A DNA stretch of 64,000 nt from Persicaria tinctoria. Lineage: Eukaryota; Streptophyta; Magnoliopsida; Caryophyllales; Polygonaceae. The notes beneath the pieces were generated by a model, which was given only the letters and a program-made list of their open reading frames with translations, made no database searches and was not told where the DNA came from. The stretch spans positions 19,116,688-19,180,687 of the forward strand of contig JBANSL010000013.1 of NCBI GenBank assembly GCA_037127255.1. The letters are read 5' to 3'. A program made the translations under genes and the position numbers. This document shows, piece after piece, positions 54,949 through 64,000 of this stretch (positions within the stretch are counted from its first letter, which is position 1; each line of letters begins with the position of its first letter).

Positions 54949-57745
54949 TGAAAAAGAAAAGTAAAGTTGCAGATGAGAGAGAGAGATTAGTGAGGATAGG
55001 ACAGAGGGAGATGAAAGAGTGACATTGAGGGGGCATTCATATAATTTGAATTAAATCTTAAGTTTCAGATAAAAACCATCGAAAAAGAAGCAATTGGGCG
55101 GAGGTTTATTTGCAGGTTGACGTGTAAGCAGTTAGTTTAAACTGGACACCAAAAGCAAAACGACATGACACATATTGGAATCGACTCGACAAGAGTTATC
55201 GGACAAAAAAATTCATCATCGACTTCAAATAGAAAATGGGTAAATTCGCTCCAGATTTGAGGAAGACACCTCTCGCATAACCTTTATCGAACGCAAACTT
55301 GCCTATTTTCTATCCGAAGTCGATGGTGAATTGTTGTAAGGAGTGAATCAAGTATGAAATATAACGAAAATAGATCAAACCCAGACTTAGGCCCCAACAA
55401 ATAAATACAAGACTCCTCCAATGCAGTAAGAGAAAGTCAGGATCGAATCCACGAGGAAGCACGTCAGCAGTTCTCGGGTAGCTGTAAATCCTCACAGGCA
55501 AAGCAGCAGAAACACAGAAACACAGAGACAAGGAAAGAAACAGAAATAAAAGCAGAAAAACAAAAGCAAAGAACAAAGCAAAACAGAAAAGACAAAGCAA
55601 AGCAGAAACTAAAAGCAAAGGCAGAGGCTCGTCGATCTCGACAAGAGTCAACTCGAGATCGACCACAGCAGTGAACAACAGAAACTCAGAAAGTGAAAAT
55701 CGACGAAAACAGAAGAAAACCAACTCGACCTAGACCAGCTCCTACTCGAGATCGACAAAGCAGAACTCGATCTCGACAAAGGTCTACTCTATGTCGACTG
55801 GAAACAGAAACTTAAATTTGCAGAATCTCGAACAAAACTCAGAATTTCGACAGAAATAAACTCAATATGCTAAAAGACTTCCAAAGCCAGGGTTTCAACA
55901 CCACAACGATAACCATGCAAAGTAACACATAAAGGCATAAAAGATCATGCTTTCCATTAAACAACTTTCATTGTTAACAAATAGGCATATAGAGGCTCTC
56001 GTATAAACCCTAATTGTTACTAACCCTTTTTCACATAATTAATCCAAGTTGTATTAAGATCACTTTCGCTTTAATAACACAAACAAGGATCACCTTCAAC
56101 TCTCGCAAAAGAATCATGCTCATAGGGATAGAAGATGAATTGCACAAAAAGATCTGACCTTTATCGCATCACCTCACATGGCCACCGTCGGGCTCACCCC
56201 AGCCCCAGAAGTAGGTGGACTACTCACGCCTCATTGCAATAACAGACATTGAATTGAAAGAAACTTGCATTAAAACTAAATTCAAAGCCTTTTACAATCC
56301 TGGCAATCAACTTTCGCAGAAAGCCAAAACCCTAAAAAACCTTAGAACTCCTAAACTTCTCTGTGGAACTAACTAATTGTCTCTAAAATTGAATGAATAA
56401 AACTGAGCCCCATGGGCTTTATTTATAGGCTTCTAACCCTTGCTATTCAAGGATAGAATCTTCTATCTATATCTAAAATTATATCTAAATTGCTAAAAGA
56501 TAAATAAATGCCATAAAGAAATAAATCAACAAGGAAAAGATAAATCTAAATAGGGTAGGTCTTCATGTCTTGATAGATTGCGTCTTCCATAGATAGAACT
56601 TGATGGATTTGGATAGAATCTTCCTCCTTTGGCCCCAAGGAATCCCAAGTCTACTCGGACAGGTCTTCGTCGACGCGTTTCTGGACACTGGCCTACTCGA
56701 CCTCGACAAGGGCTCGTCGACCTCGAGTAGGGTGGATCGTCGACTGGACTTCCTGGCTAGCTCTGCTCGATGTGGCTCAGTCTTGGCTCCTGGTTCTCGT
56801 CGACCTCGACAAGGCGTAGTCGACCTCAAGTAGGTTTACTCGACTGGCTCGGATCTGGACTCAGGCGCTCGTCGATCTCGACCAACTCTTGTTGAGATCG
56901 AGTAGAGGTGGGGACGTCTGGTCGAGCAGGCTTCTCCTCGGCATGGACTTGGACTGGCGTTGTGGGGCTTGTCGATCTCGACTAGGGCTTGTCGAGATCG
57001 AGTAGGGTTGCTCGACTTCTCGTCCTCGGCTTCTCGGTCAGCTTCTCTCCTCGACTCCGGGTGTGGTGTCTGGGCTTCGTCGATCTCGACTAGGGCTTGT
57101 CGAGATCGAGTAGACTTCCGGAGCTGGGTTGTCTGGCTTTCTCGATCAGGCTTGCTCGACCAAGGTTCCGTTGCTTCCTTGACCTTGGACTTCTGTAGTG
57201 GTTTTCCGAGCTTTTTCGACCTTCTGTAGAATTGCTGTAAAATGCTTCGATTTCTGCGAATTAAACAGAAACTGGTGTAGATTCCATAATTTGGCAAATA
57301 AACATAAACTACATAGATTCTGTACTATCTTAGCCCAAATGAATGAAATGCATGCAGAAATCGATATAAAAGTTACTGTAAAACATGGCAGATTCAGCTC
57401 ACAACATGAATCTGTTTCTCCGATAACTCTTGTCCAGTCGATTCCAATATGTGTCATGTCGTTTTGCTTTAGGTGTCCGGCTAAAACTAACTGCTTACAC
57501 GTCAACATGCAAATAAACTTTCACCCAATTGCTTCTTCTTCTTCGATTGTTTTTATCTGAAACTTAAGATTTAATTCAAATTATATTAATGCCCCATCAC
57601 TGTCACTTTACATCTCTCTCTCTGTCCTATCCTCATTAATCTCTCTCTCCTCTGCAACTTTACTCTCTCTCTCTCTCTCTCTCTCTCCCCCCTACAAACT
57701 TTCTATTGTTTTCCCCCTCTCTCTCTCTGACTTTGTCCAACTGTC
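54868..57745. mobile_element. foldback element with ~350-bp arms, split by a solo LTR
   Basis: Left arm about 54868-55275 and right arm 55291-55331 plus 57412-57745 are inverted copies: for example 'taaagttgcagatgagagag', 'attaaatcttaagtttcaga' and 'acgtgtaagcagttagttt' on the left reappear inverted on the right. Removing the LTR joins '...gtcgatggtgaat' to 'ctgtttctccgataac', which is the exact inverse of 54802-54840. A third, direct copy of half the arm lies at 54587-54867. No coding sequence was seen. Confidence 0.75.
55332..57406. mobile_element. solo LTR, 2075 bp, TSD TGAAT
   Basis: Starts TGTTGTAAGG and ends CTCACAACA with TGAAT at 55327-55331 and 57407-57411. It is related along its length to 25655-27435. 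The interior is rich in TCGATCTCGAC/TCGAGATCGA words, grouped on both sides of a 'gtaggtggactactc' core at 56210. ORFs reflect these repeats. Confidence 0.88.
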
Positions 57746-57945
57746 GATCAGTGGAAAGCCAAACCCCCCTCACTTACCTCTATCGGGGAAACCCTTTACC
57801 CTCATATCCGGTTTGACCCAATCTCAAACCGGATTGAGTTAACCTTGCAAATAAATCGGATTTTTGGGTAACTCTGTTCATTTCCCTCAAAAAAAATGTC
57901 GGACTTGTTTGATTGGCAATTAAAAAAAAAAAGGAAAAGCTTATA

Positions 57946-58161
57946 CTTCCTTCCCGTTAAGAAAAATGTCATTTACTATATATATAATTTTTTAAATAAA
58001 ATAAGTATGACATTATTTTTAAAATTAAAATTTTCATATTAATAAAAAAATTGACACTATATATACTTTTTAGATCCTTAAAGTGACATATTTTATAAGT
58101 ATTAATTAAAAGTTGATATTGTATAAATAGTAAATTGATATATTTTGTTTAACGGATGGAG
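57946..58161. mobile_element. Stowaway-type MITE
   Basis: Left 'cttccttcccgttaaga' and inverse right 'ctccatccgttaaacaaaat', TA at 57944-57945 and 58162-58163, AT-rich interior. Confidence 0.75.
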
Positions 58162-58330
58162 TACAAATAATAATAAAAAAATTATAATAGATATATAATC
58201 TCCCACACACTTTATATTATGGTTCGTACCTATCGTAAATAATTACATACATAATTGCATTAAGTGCTATAAAAAAAATCCTCATTTACCCAAAAAATAC
58301 TATCCTTATTAACCATATGTTCTTTAGAAA

Positions 58331-59169
58331 TTGAACAATTGTTATCAAACCATACTATCCTCATTCAGCCTTTGTAATACCATTTACAAACTTATTACAA
58401 AAATCATAGCCAATAAACTCAAGCCTTTGCTACATAAGTTAATCAATCCTTTCCAAGGAGCCTTCATAGAAGGAAGATCAATTCAGGATAATATTCTAAT
58501 TGCATACGAAATTTTTCACAATTTTCATAAGCAGAAGGGAAGAAAAGGGTGGATGGCGATTAAACTCGACTTAGAAAAAGCCTACAATAAGATCAGCTGG
58601 GACTACATCAGAGCTACTCTCAGTAAATTTGGTTTTGAAAAACAATGGATCTCATGGGTTATGAATTGCATTACTACTACCTCCTTTTCAGTATTAGTTA
58701 ATAATCGTCCGGGTTCTCTTTTCAGACCGGAGAGAGGCATAAGACAGGGTGACCCCCTTGCCCCTATATATTCATCCTTGTCATGGAAAATTTAGCTAGA
58801 GAACTCATCCAGGAAGCCTCGCTAGATGATAATCTAGTAGGATACCAACTCACAAAAAATGGTACCATGATACCATTCCTAACATTTGTAGACGACACAA
58901 TTATCTTCTCTGAAGCTTCTCACAAGAGTCTCTACACAATACGTAATATTCTCAACAATTTCTCAAATCTTTCTGGTCTAACGATCAACTTTAATAAGAG
59001 TTCTATTCAATTTTCGGAGAATGTCAAGACGAACCTAGCCAACTCTCTTGCTCAGGAGATGCACATTCCTATTTCGAAAACTCTAGAAAAATATTTGGGA
59101 ATACCCATGGTTAGAGGAAGAGTTAAAAGTGAAGTATTCGATGATGCCATCGTCAGCATTAAAAAGTAA
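58331..59169 (+). pseudogene. LINE reverse transcriptase, two frames
   Basis: First frame (to 58795): 'SLCNTIYKLITKIIANKLKP', 'FIEGRSIQDNILIAYEI', 'IKLDLEKAYNKISW', 'SFSVLVNNRPG' and 'RGIRQGDPLAP'. After a one-base loss the second frame (from 58783) continues with 'MENLARELI' and carries the catalytic box 'FLTFVDDTIIFSEA', then 'LEKYLGIPMVRGR'. It ends at TAA 59167-59169, beyond which the homologous frame goes on ('LSKWKASSLSQAGR'). Confidence 0.88.
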
Positions 59170-59256
59170 CTGTCTAAGTGGAAAGCATCTTCGCTCTCAC
59201 AAGCAGGCCGCACGACTTTAATTCAAGCGAACCTAAGTTCTAAAACTAATTACCTA

Positions 59257-60867
59257 ATGCAGAATTTCCTTTTGCCAAAAGGTGTGTTGAACCAAATTGA
59301 TCAAATTCACAAAAACTTTTTCTGGAATAAGCTCAACTCCGAAAGATATACTCCACTGATTGGCTGGGATAAGATTTGCAAACCAAAGACTCAAGGTGGT
59401 CTAGGCTTAAAACTAGCAGAAGAGATGAACATCAGCCTCCAGATGAAGCTCCTTTGGAAGATATGCATGGAACCGGACAACATATGGGTTAAAGTTATAA
59501 CTGAAAAATATTTACAACAAGAGAATCTTTTTGAAAGATCGTCTCAACATACCTCCTGGCAATTTGGAAGACTACTCCATTTAAGAGAAATTTTTTTGAA
59601 AGGCCTTCATTGGGTATTAGGAAATTGTGAGTCCATAAATGTCTGGAAAGATCCTTGGCTATTAAACACTGATCTATCTAGCTTCCAAACCTCTTTTGAT
59701 CCCCATCTAAAAGTCAAACAACTCTTTAACTCTAATAAGCATTGGGATATCCCACTTCTTAAAGAAATCTTCCCTAATCACATTGTAATAAAAATTTCCG
59801 AGGTTAAAATCCCGAGTTGGGATACTCCGGATAAATTAGTATGGAAACTCAACTCGGATGGGCGATTCTCAACCCAATCGGCTAGGCACTTGGATCATCA
59901 AAACAATAATAGTGCGAGGGACCAAAACTGGATATGGAAACTCAACATTCCGCCTAGAACTAAAAAATTTCTCTGGAAAATCTTCAATGACAGCTTACCA
60001 ACCACGGATAGACTCAACAGATATTATAATAGAGTTCCTTCTGGTTGTTGTTTTTGTGATTGTAATAAGGATGACAATAACCACTTATTTATGCAGTGTC
60101 CTTTTACCAAAACTATAATTGCAGCCTATGAGCAGTTGACTCAGAAGAATGCTCCTATGTTACCCTTGGTAAATACTAATATTCTTGATTTTATCAACCC
60201 TAATGAAGATAGGAAGAAAATTGAAGAACTCTGCTTTATCTGGCAGAGAATTTGGGAAGCCAGAAATGATGCAATATTTAGGAATAAAAAATCAAACCAA
60301 CATCACCAATTAGCCATCAGGATCTATGGCGATTTCAAAGAATGGTTAAACCTCAACCCGGTTAAAGCTAAGTGTAACAAAAATATCTCAAAACGAAATC
60401 GAAACTCAAGATGGACCAAGCCTCCTCAAGAGATCTATAAAATTAATGTAGATGGTTCTTTCAAAACAACGGGCGACAGCCAGGTGGGAGGGTTGATTAG
60501 GGACCACCATGGTGCTGTGGTGGATATTTTCCAATTGGAAACGACGGCAAAATCTCCCATTCAAACGGAGATCTCAGCTTTCTGTGCAGGTGTAGAATTA
60601 GCTCGATCTAAGGGACTAAGAAGAGTCATTATCGAAGGTGATTGTTTAGAAGCTGTCAAAGCAATCAACGATAGCTCTTATGCCAGATGGGAAATAACAA
60701 GAGAAGTGGAATTCATCAGGAAACTTAAGTCCAGCTTCATCAGCATAGACTTCCGACACTGTTATAGGGAAGCGAACAAAGCGGCTGATTTCATCTCTAG
60801 ATCTATGGATACTTGCTTATACTCGAATCTCCCCACGAATGGGGAATTATGTAACATCATCCGATGA
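59257..60867 (+). pseudogene. LINE C-terminal region: zf-RVT and RNase H
   Basis: 536-codon open frame from the first ATG after the nonsense codon. It starts 'MQNFLLPKGVLNQIDQIHKN' with 'LIGWDKICKPKTQGGLGL'. The middle has the Cys/His block of the RT-associated zinc-binding domain ('CCFCDCNKDDNNHLFMQC', about residues 265-282). The last ~160 residues are RNase H: 'INVDGSF', 'TEISAFCAG', 'IIEGDCLEAVKAIN' and 'CYREANKAADFISR'. It is the best preserved part of the element. Confidence 0.88.
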
Positions 60868-60943
60868 GATAATCATGGTAGCTCCTTACCTTAGTAAGGA
60901 CTGCCTACTTTTTGCCTACTGAAAAAAAAATAAAAAAAAATAG

Positions 60944-61398
60944 AACAAAGTTTCGGTTGGTTAAAAAAAAAACGTTTCTAAGAATTTGGTTTATGATTAA
61001 AAAGTTGGAAGACATTTATTTAGGAAAAGACACGTATACATGTTGAAACCAAACAAAAGTGTACAAATTTTATGCCGACATCTAAGATCCGTTTTGTCTA
61101 ATTAATTACAACCAATCTTGATTTTTAGCGCATGGAGATTCGTTAACACAAGTTTAGATCGATCTCATTACCGTAACAAGTTGTTTATTTGTTTGTTAGT
61201 GTCATATGGGAAAATATATATAGAGAGTATTTGTTCATCACACCACCACTTCTTAATTTTTTTGATCCCAAAAAAAAAAACGCTTCTTAATTTACATTTT
61301 CATTCAATCTCATCAACTCGTCACCATCTTCAATTTTTGTAGGTGTATATATTTTTTTATTAAAATATGAAGGTTTTAGTTCGATAAGTTAAAATCAA
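60944..61398. other. intergenic, nothing recognised
   Basis: AT-rich spacer between the LINE tail and the SINE TSD. Confidence 0.4.
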
Positions 61399-61415
61399 TA
61401 CTCTCTTCGTGACTA

Positions 61416-61671
61416 ACCAATGACCTCTTGCCTTAGTGGTAAGAGTGAGGTGCTTCCTTGTGCCTCACTACCATGAGGTTAAGGATTCAAATCCCACTAG
61501 GAGCAATTTGTGCTTGAGTGGGTATCCATGCCTTGGTTTGCCTTGACATGGGTTAGCCTGTCTTGCGGCTTGCTGCTTGACTTACCTAGCTCGAGTGCTT
61601 TGCAGGCTAGTGCTCGGCCCGTGGAAGACTAGTCGATAACCTCGGAACCTCCACGTCATTAAAAAAAAAAT
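61416..61671 (+). mobile_element. tRNA-derived SINE with perfect 17-bp TSD
   Basis: The TSD TACTCTCTTCGTGACTA is at 61399-61415 and 61672-61688. The head has a pol III A box (ttagtggtaagag, about 61433-61445) and B box (gattcaaatcc, 61484-61494). The body is unrelated to tRNA and ends in an A run (61661-61669). Confidence 0.93.
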
Positions 61672-61795
61672 TACTCTCTTCGTGACTATTGAGATCCTAA
61701 CATTTTACATATTTGCAGTTACGTTTATGTCCTTTATTAATTTCTTAGCAACATAATATCCTCCTGGATCACTAGCTAGATGTCATTGTTTTGTC

Positions 61796-61996
61796 TGTTA
61801 GTACTATTTAAATTGAACATTTCTGTTTTCTTGGTATGAGAGAACGAAGGGCTGCTATGGAAGAAAATCCTAAATAACCATTTCTAAATCCTCCTATGCT
61901 CATGAATGAGCTTGCTATTTTCATAAGTTTGATGTTTGCCGCTTGATCTCGATTGTTTGTTGAGCAAAGATCTAGCATTAAAGCTAGATTTTTACA
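61796..61996 (+). mobile_element. probable 5' LTR of a Copia element
   Basis: Ends ...TTTACA directly before the primer-binding site TGGTATCAGAGCT (61997-62009), the classic tRNA-Met site. The start at TGTTAG (61796) is a guess from the TG rule. Confidence 0.55.
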
Positions 61997-62066
61997 TGGT
62001 ATCAGAGCTGTAAGATTCTTTGAATAGTTTTTTTTTTCCATTAAACGCTTTGAGAAAGCTTCTATC

Positions 62067-63646
62067 ATGGTTAATCAGAACCCAGTGCACAACAACTTCG
62101 GCAATCAGGAAAACCAAGGAAATTTTGCTGATCCTCTGCTCTTAGCAAACTCTGACCATCCAGGGTCACAACTTATTACAAGTACTTTTGATGGCTTGAA
62201 CTATCTACCATGGATGAGAGGTGTTATTATGGCACTGGGGGCTAAACACAAACTTGGTTCCATAGACAGAATATGTGTGAAACCAGATGGAAATGACTTT
62301 GTTGAGGTTCGAAGATGGATAAGAGTTGATTTCATGGTTAGGTGTTGGTTTCTCAACTCCATGACTAGTTCAATAAAGGAGAGTTTCATTTTTATGGATT
62401 CTACTAAGCAGTTGTAGGATGAAATCTCTGAGAGATATGGTCAATCTTATGGGCCATTGATTTATCAATTGAAAAAGAAATTGAGTGGTATAATGCAGGA
62501 GGGTTTAGCTGTTGCTGATTACTTCAACAAATTGAAGAAGATATGGGATCAACTTCAAGTGCTAGAGAGCATTCGAGTATGCACTTCTGGAGGAATCTCA
62601 CATTGCAGATGTGAGCTGCAGAGAAAGATGAATAAGGCTGAGATGAGGAACAAGCTTATGCAGTTTCTGATGGGAATGAATGAGTATTATGAAGGTATGA
62701 GAAATCAAATTCTCTCCACATACCCCATACCAAACATCAACAAGGCCTATTACTTGATTACTTAAGCTGAGTCTCATAAAGGTGGAGGAAGCACTACTGG
62801 GAATCCTCAAGATTCCAGTGTTATGGTTGCTAGCTAGCAGACCAATGAATTGGCCATATTCAAAGGGATACAATCAGAACTCTTCTTACTCTAGAAATCA
62901 AGGGAATGTGGTGGATATCAGGATAACAAAAGGGAGTATCAGGGCCGGATGGATAAAGCAGAGAAGGCCAAGCTTAAATGCTATTACTGTCATGAGAGGA
63001 CATTTGGTTGAGCAGTGCTTCAAGATTCATAGCTATCCAGAATGGTTTCAAGGACCCAGGGATCCTGTCAAAGGATCTGCTAACTCAGCAGGAATGCAAG
63101 AGCAAGAGAGTACCATTGATGAAGATAGATCTCATAACAAAGCTGATGATGGAAGAGTTGATAAAGCTCTTGTGAATGTTGTATGTCATGGAGTTTTCAA
63201 GGTGATGAGAGGGAAAGCCACATCCGAGGGTCCTTCAAATGCTAATTTGGCAGGTATGTTCTTCCTATCTACTGTGAATTCTGTAGATAAAATGGAGAGT
63301 AGTATAGAATGGCTAGTTGATACTAGCGCCAATGACCACATGGTTGATGATGAGTCATTGTTACATGACAAAGTAAGGTTGAGTAGTCCTGACTTTGTTG
63401 GATTACCAGATGGTCACATTGTTATGGTGAACATATCCGGGAAAGTCCAGTTATCTGATCGGATTGTGTTGTATAATGTACTGTATGTACCAGGTTTCAA
63501 GCACAAGTTGTTATATGTTGGGAGAATTATTGAAAGAACTGGTTTGAGAGCAATTTTTTATTTACATGGTTACACTTTTCAGGGCCATGGATGTGAAGAA
63601 GTGATCATGAGAGGGATACAAAAGGACAGACTCTACAAAATTCCCC
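62067..63646 (+). pseudogene. Copia gag and start of pol, cut by a CACTA element
   Basis: Starts at ATG 62067. Gag is readable in pieces: 'ITSTFDGLNYLPWMRGVIMA' and 'DSTKQL' then TAG where Trp is expected (62415-62417), then 'LSGIMQEGLAVADYFNKLKKIWDQL' (given only to identify gag), another stop near 62763, and a zinc-knuckle remnant with a frameshift around 62970-63020 ending 'EQCFKIHSYPEWF'. The protease region follows ('WLVDTSANDHMVDDESLL'), where the active-site triad reads DTS and not DTG. Sequence stops matching at 63646. No integrase in view. Confidence 0.8.
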
Positions 63647-64000
63647 CACTACAAAAAATAATTAATTTAGCTTCGGCAAAAAACCGTAGCAAAAGGCTGT
63701 CCAGGCGTGGCAAAAGGCCATTAGCTTCGGCATTTCTACGGGAAATGGGGGGGGGGGGTTGCGAAGCTTGGGGTCGCAAAAGTTGGTAGCTTCGGCAAGT
63801 AGCCGTAGCAAAGTTATTTGCTACGGCTTCGCTACGGCAAACAACTCCTGATGACACATTTGCTACGGCAAACTGCCGTAGCTAAAATGTGGGTGGAAAA
63901 TTAAAAAAAAAAATGCCTTTTAGCCCGGATTTTTCAGACCCGGGTTAAAAAGTCTAATATTTTTATTAAAAAAAAATGTAATTAATTATACAAAATTTAC
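63647..64000 (+). mobile_element. CACTA transposon, left end (runs off window)
   Basis: Begins CACTACAAAAAATAATTA, the hallmark CACTA (En/Spm) terminus. It is followed by many copies, both orientations, of GCTTCGGCA, GCTACGGC and CCGTAGC, the expected subterminal transposase-binding repeats. Preceding CCC (63644-63646) may be the 3-bp TSD; the other end is outside. Confidence 0.9.

Larger units (their letters stand above)
58320..60930 (+). mobile_element. L1-type LINE, 5'-truncated, with poly(A)-like tail
   Basis: Covers RT from the second conserved block to RNase H and a short 3' UTR ending in A-rich sequence (60921-60943). The endonuclease and ORF1 are missing, as expected from 5' truncation. 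A frameshift near 58760 and a nonsense codon at 59167-59169 make it inactive. TSD not found. Confidence 0.9.

Overview
This window is nuclear DNA from a flowering plant, most likely a eudicot. The evidence is split genes with GT-AG introns, a chloroplast ascorbate peroxidase gene with plant exon structure, a telo-box/site II ribosomal-protein promoter, and plant-type transposons: Stowaway, Tourist/Harbinger, hAT, CACTA, Copia, L1-type LINEs with RNase H, and SINEs. AT-rich intergenic DNA and (TA)n-nested elements recall asterids such as Lamiales, but that is an impression only.

Host genes are few and sit in islands. A soluble epoxide hydrolase (4247-6596, +, 3 exons) carries a one-base deletion that stops it before its catalytic His. 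A secreted TolB/DPP6-like beta-propeller gene (33799-35937, +, single exon), a DUF688-type gene (37064-37594, +) and ribosomal protein eS28 (38490-38687, -) form a compact, apparently intact cluster. A chloroplast stromal-type ascorbate peroxidase (44737-48666, +, 11 exons, 369 aa) is complete.

The rest is nested mobile DNA. 1-3800: tandem repeats, decayed tRNA-like sequences and Stowaway MITEs. 9.9-23.6 kb: LTR-retroelement remnants (minus orientation), one of them split at a TA-rich site by a 9.0-kb element (13724-22723). That element has ~70-bp terminal inverted repeats and holds a hAT element, a poly(A)-tailed retroposon, a minisatellite and at least one gene-like exon. A 314-bp relative (22744-23057) lies beside it. 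23.7-32 kb: a 199-bp tandem duplication, a Copia gag remnant, an L1-type LINE (minus) broken by a solo LTR and a Tourist MITE, and a deleted Copia element with 138-bp LTRs and a perfect TSD. 39-44.5 kb: hAT-type MITEs, a SINE-like copy and a hairpin-forming minisatellite. 50-58 kb: a Harbinger-type element, a poly(A)-tailed retroposon, and a foldback structure interrupted by a second solo LTR. 58.3-64 kb: a 5'-truncated LINE, an intact-boundary SINE, and a Copia gag/protease region into which a CACTA transposon has inserted; the CACTA element runs off the window.

Most boundaries come from terminal motifs plus target-site duplications read directly. Family names are recognition by motif, without database searches.
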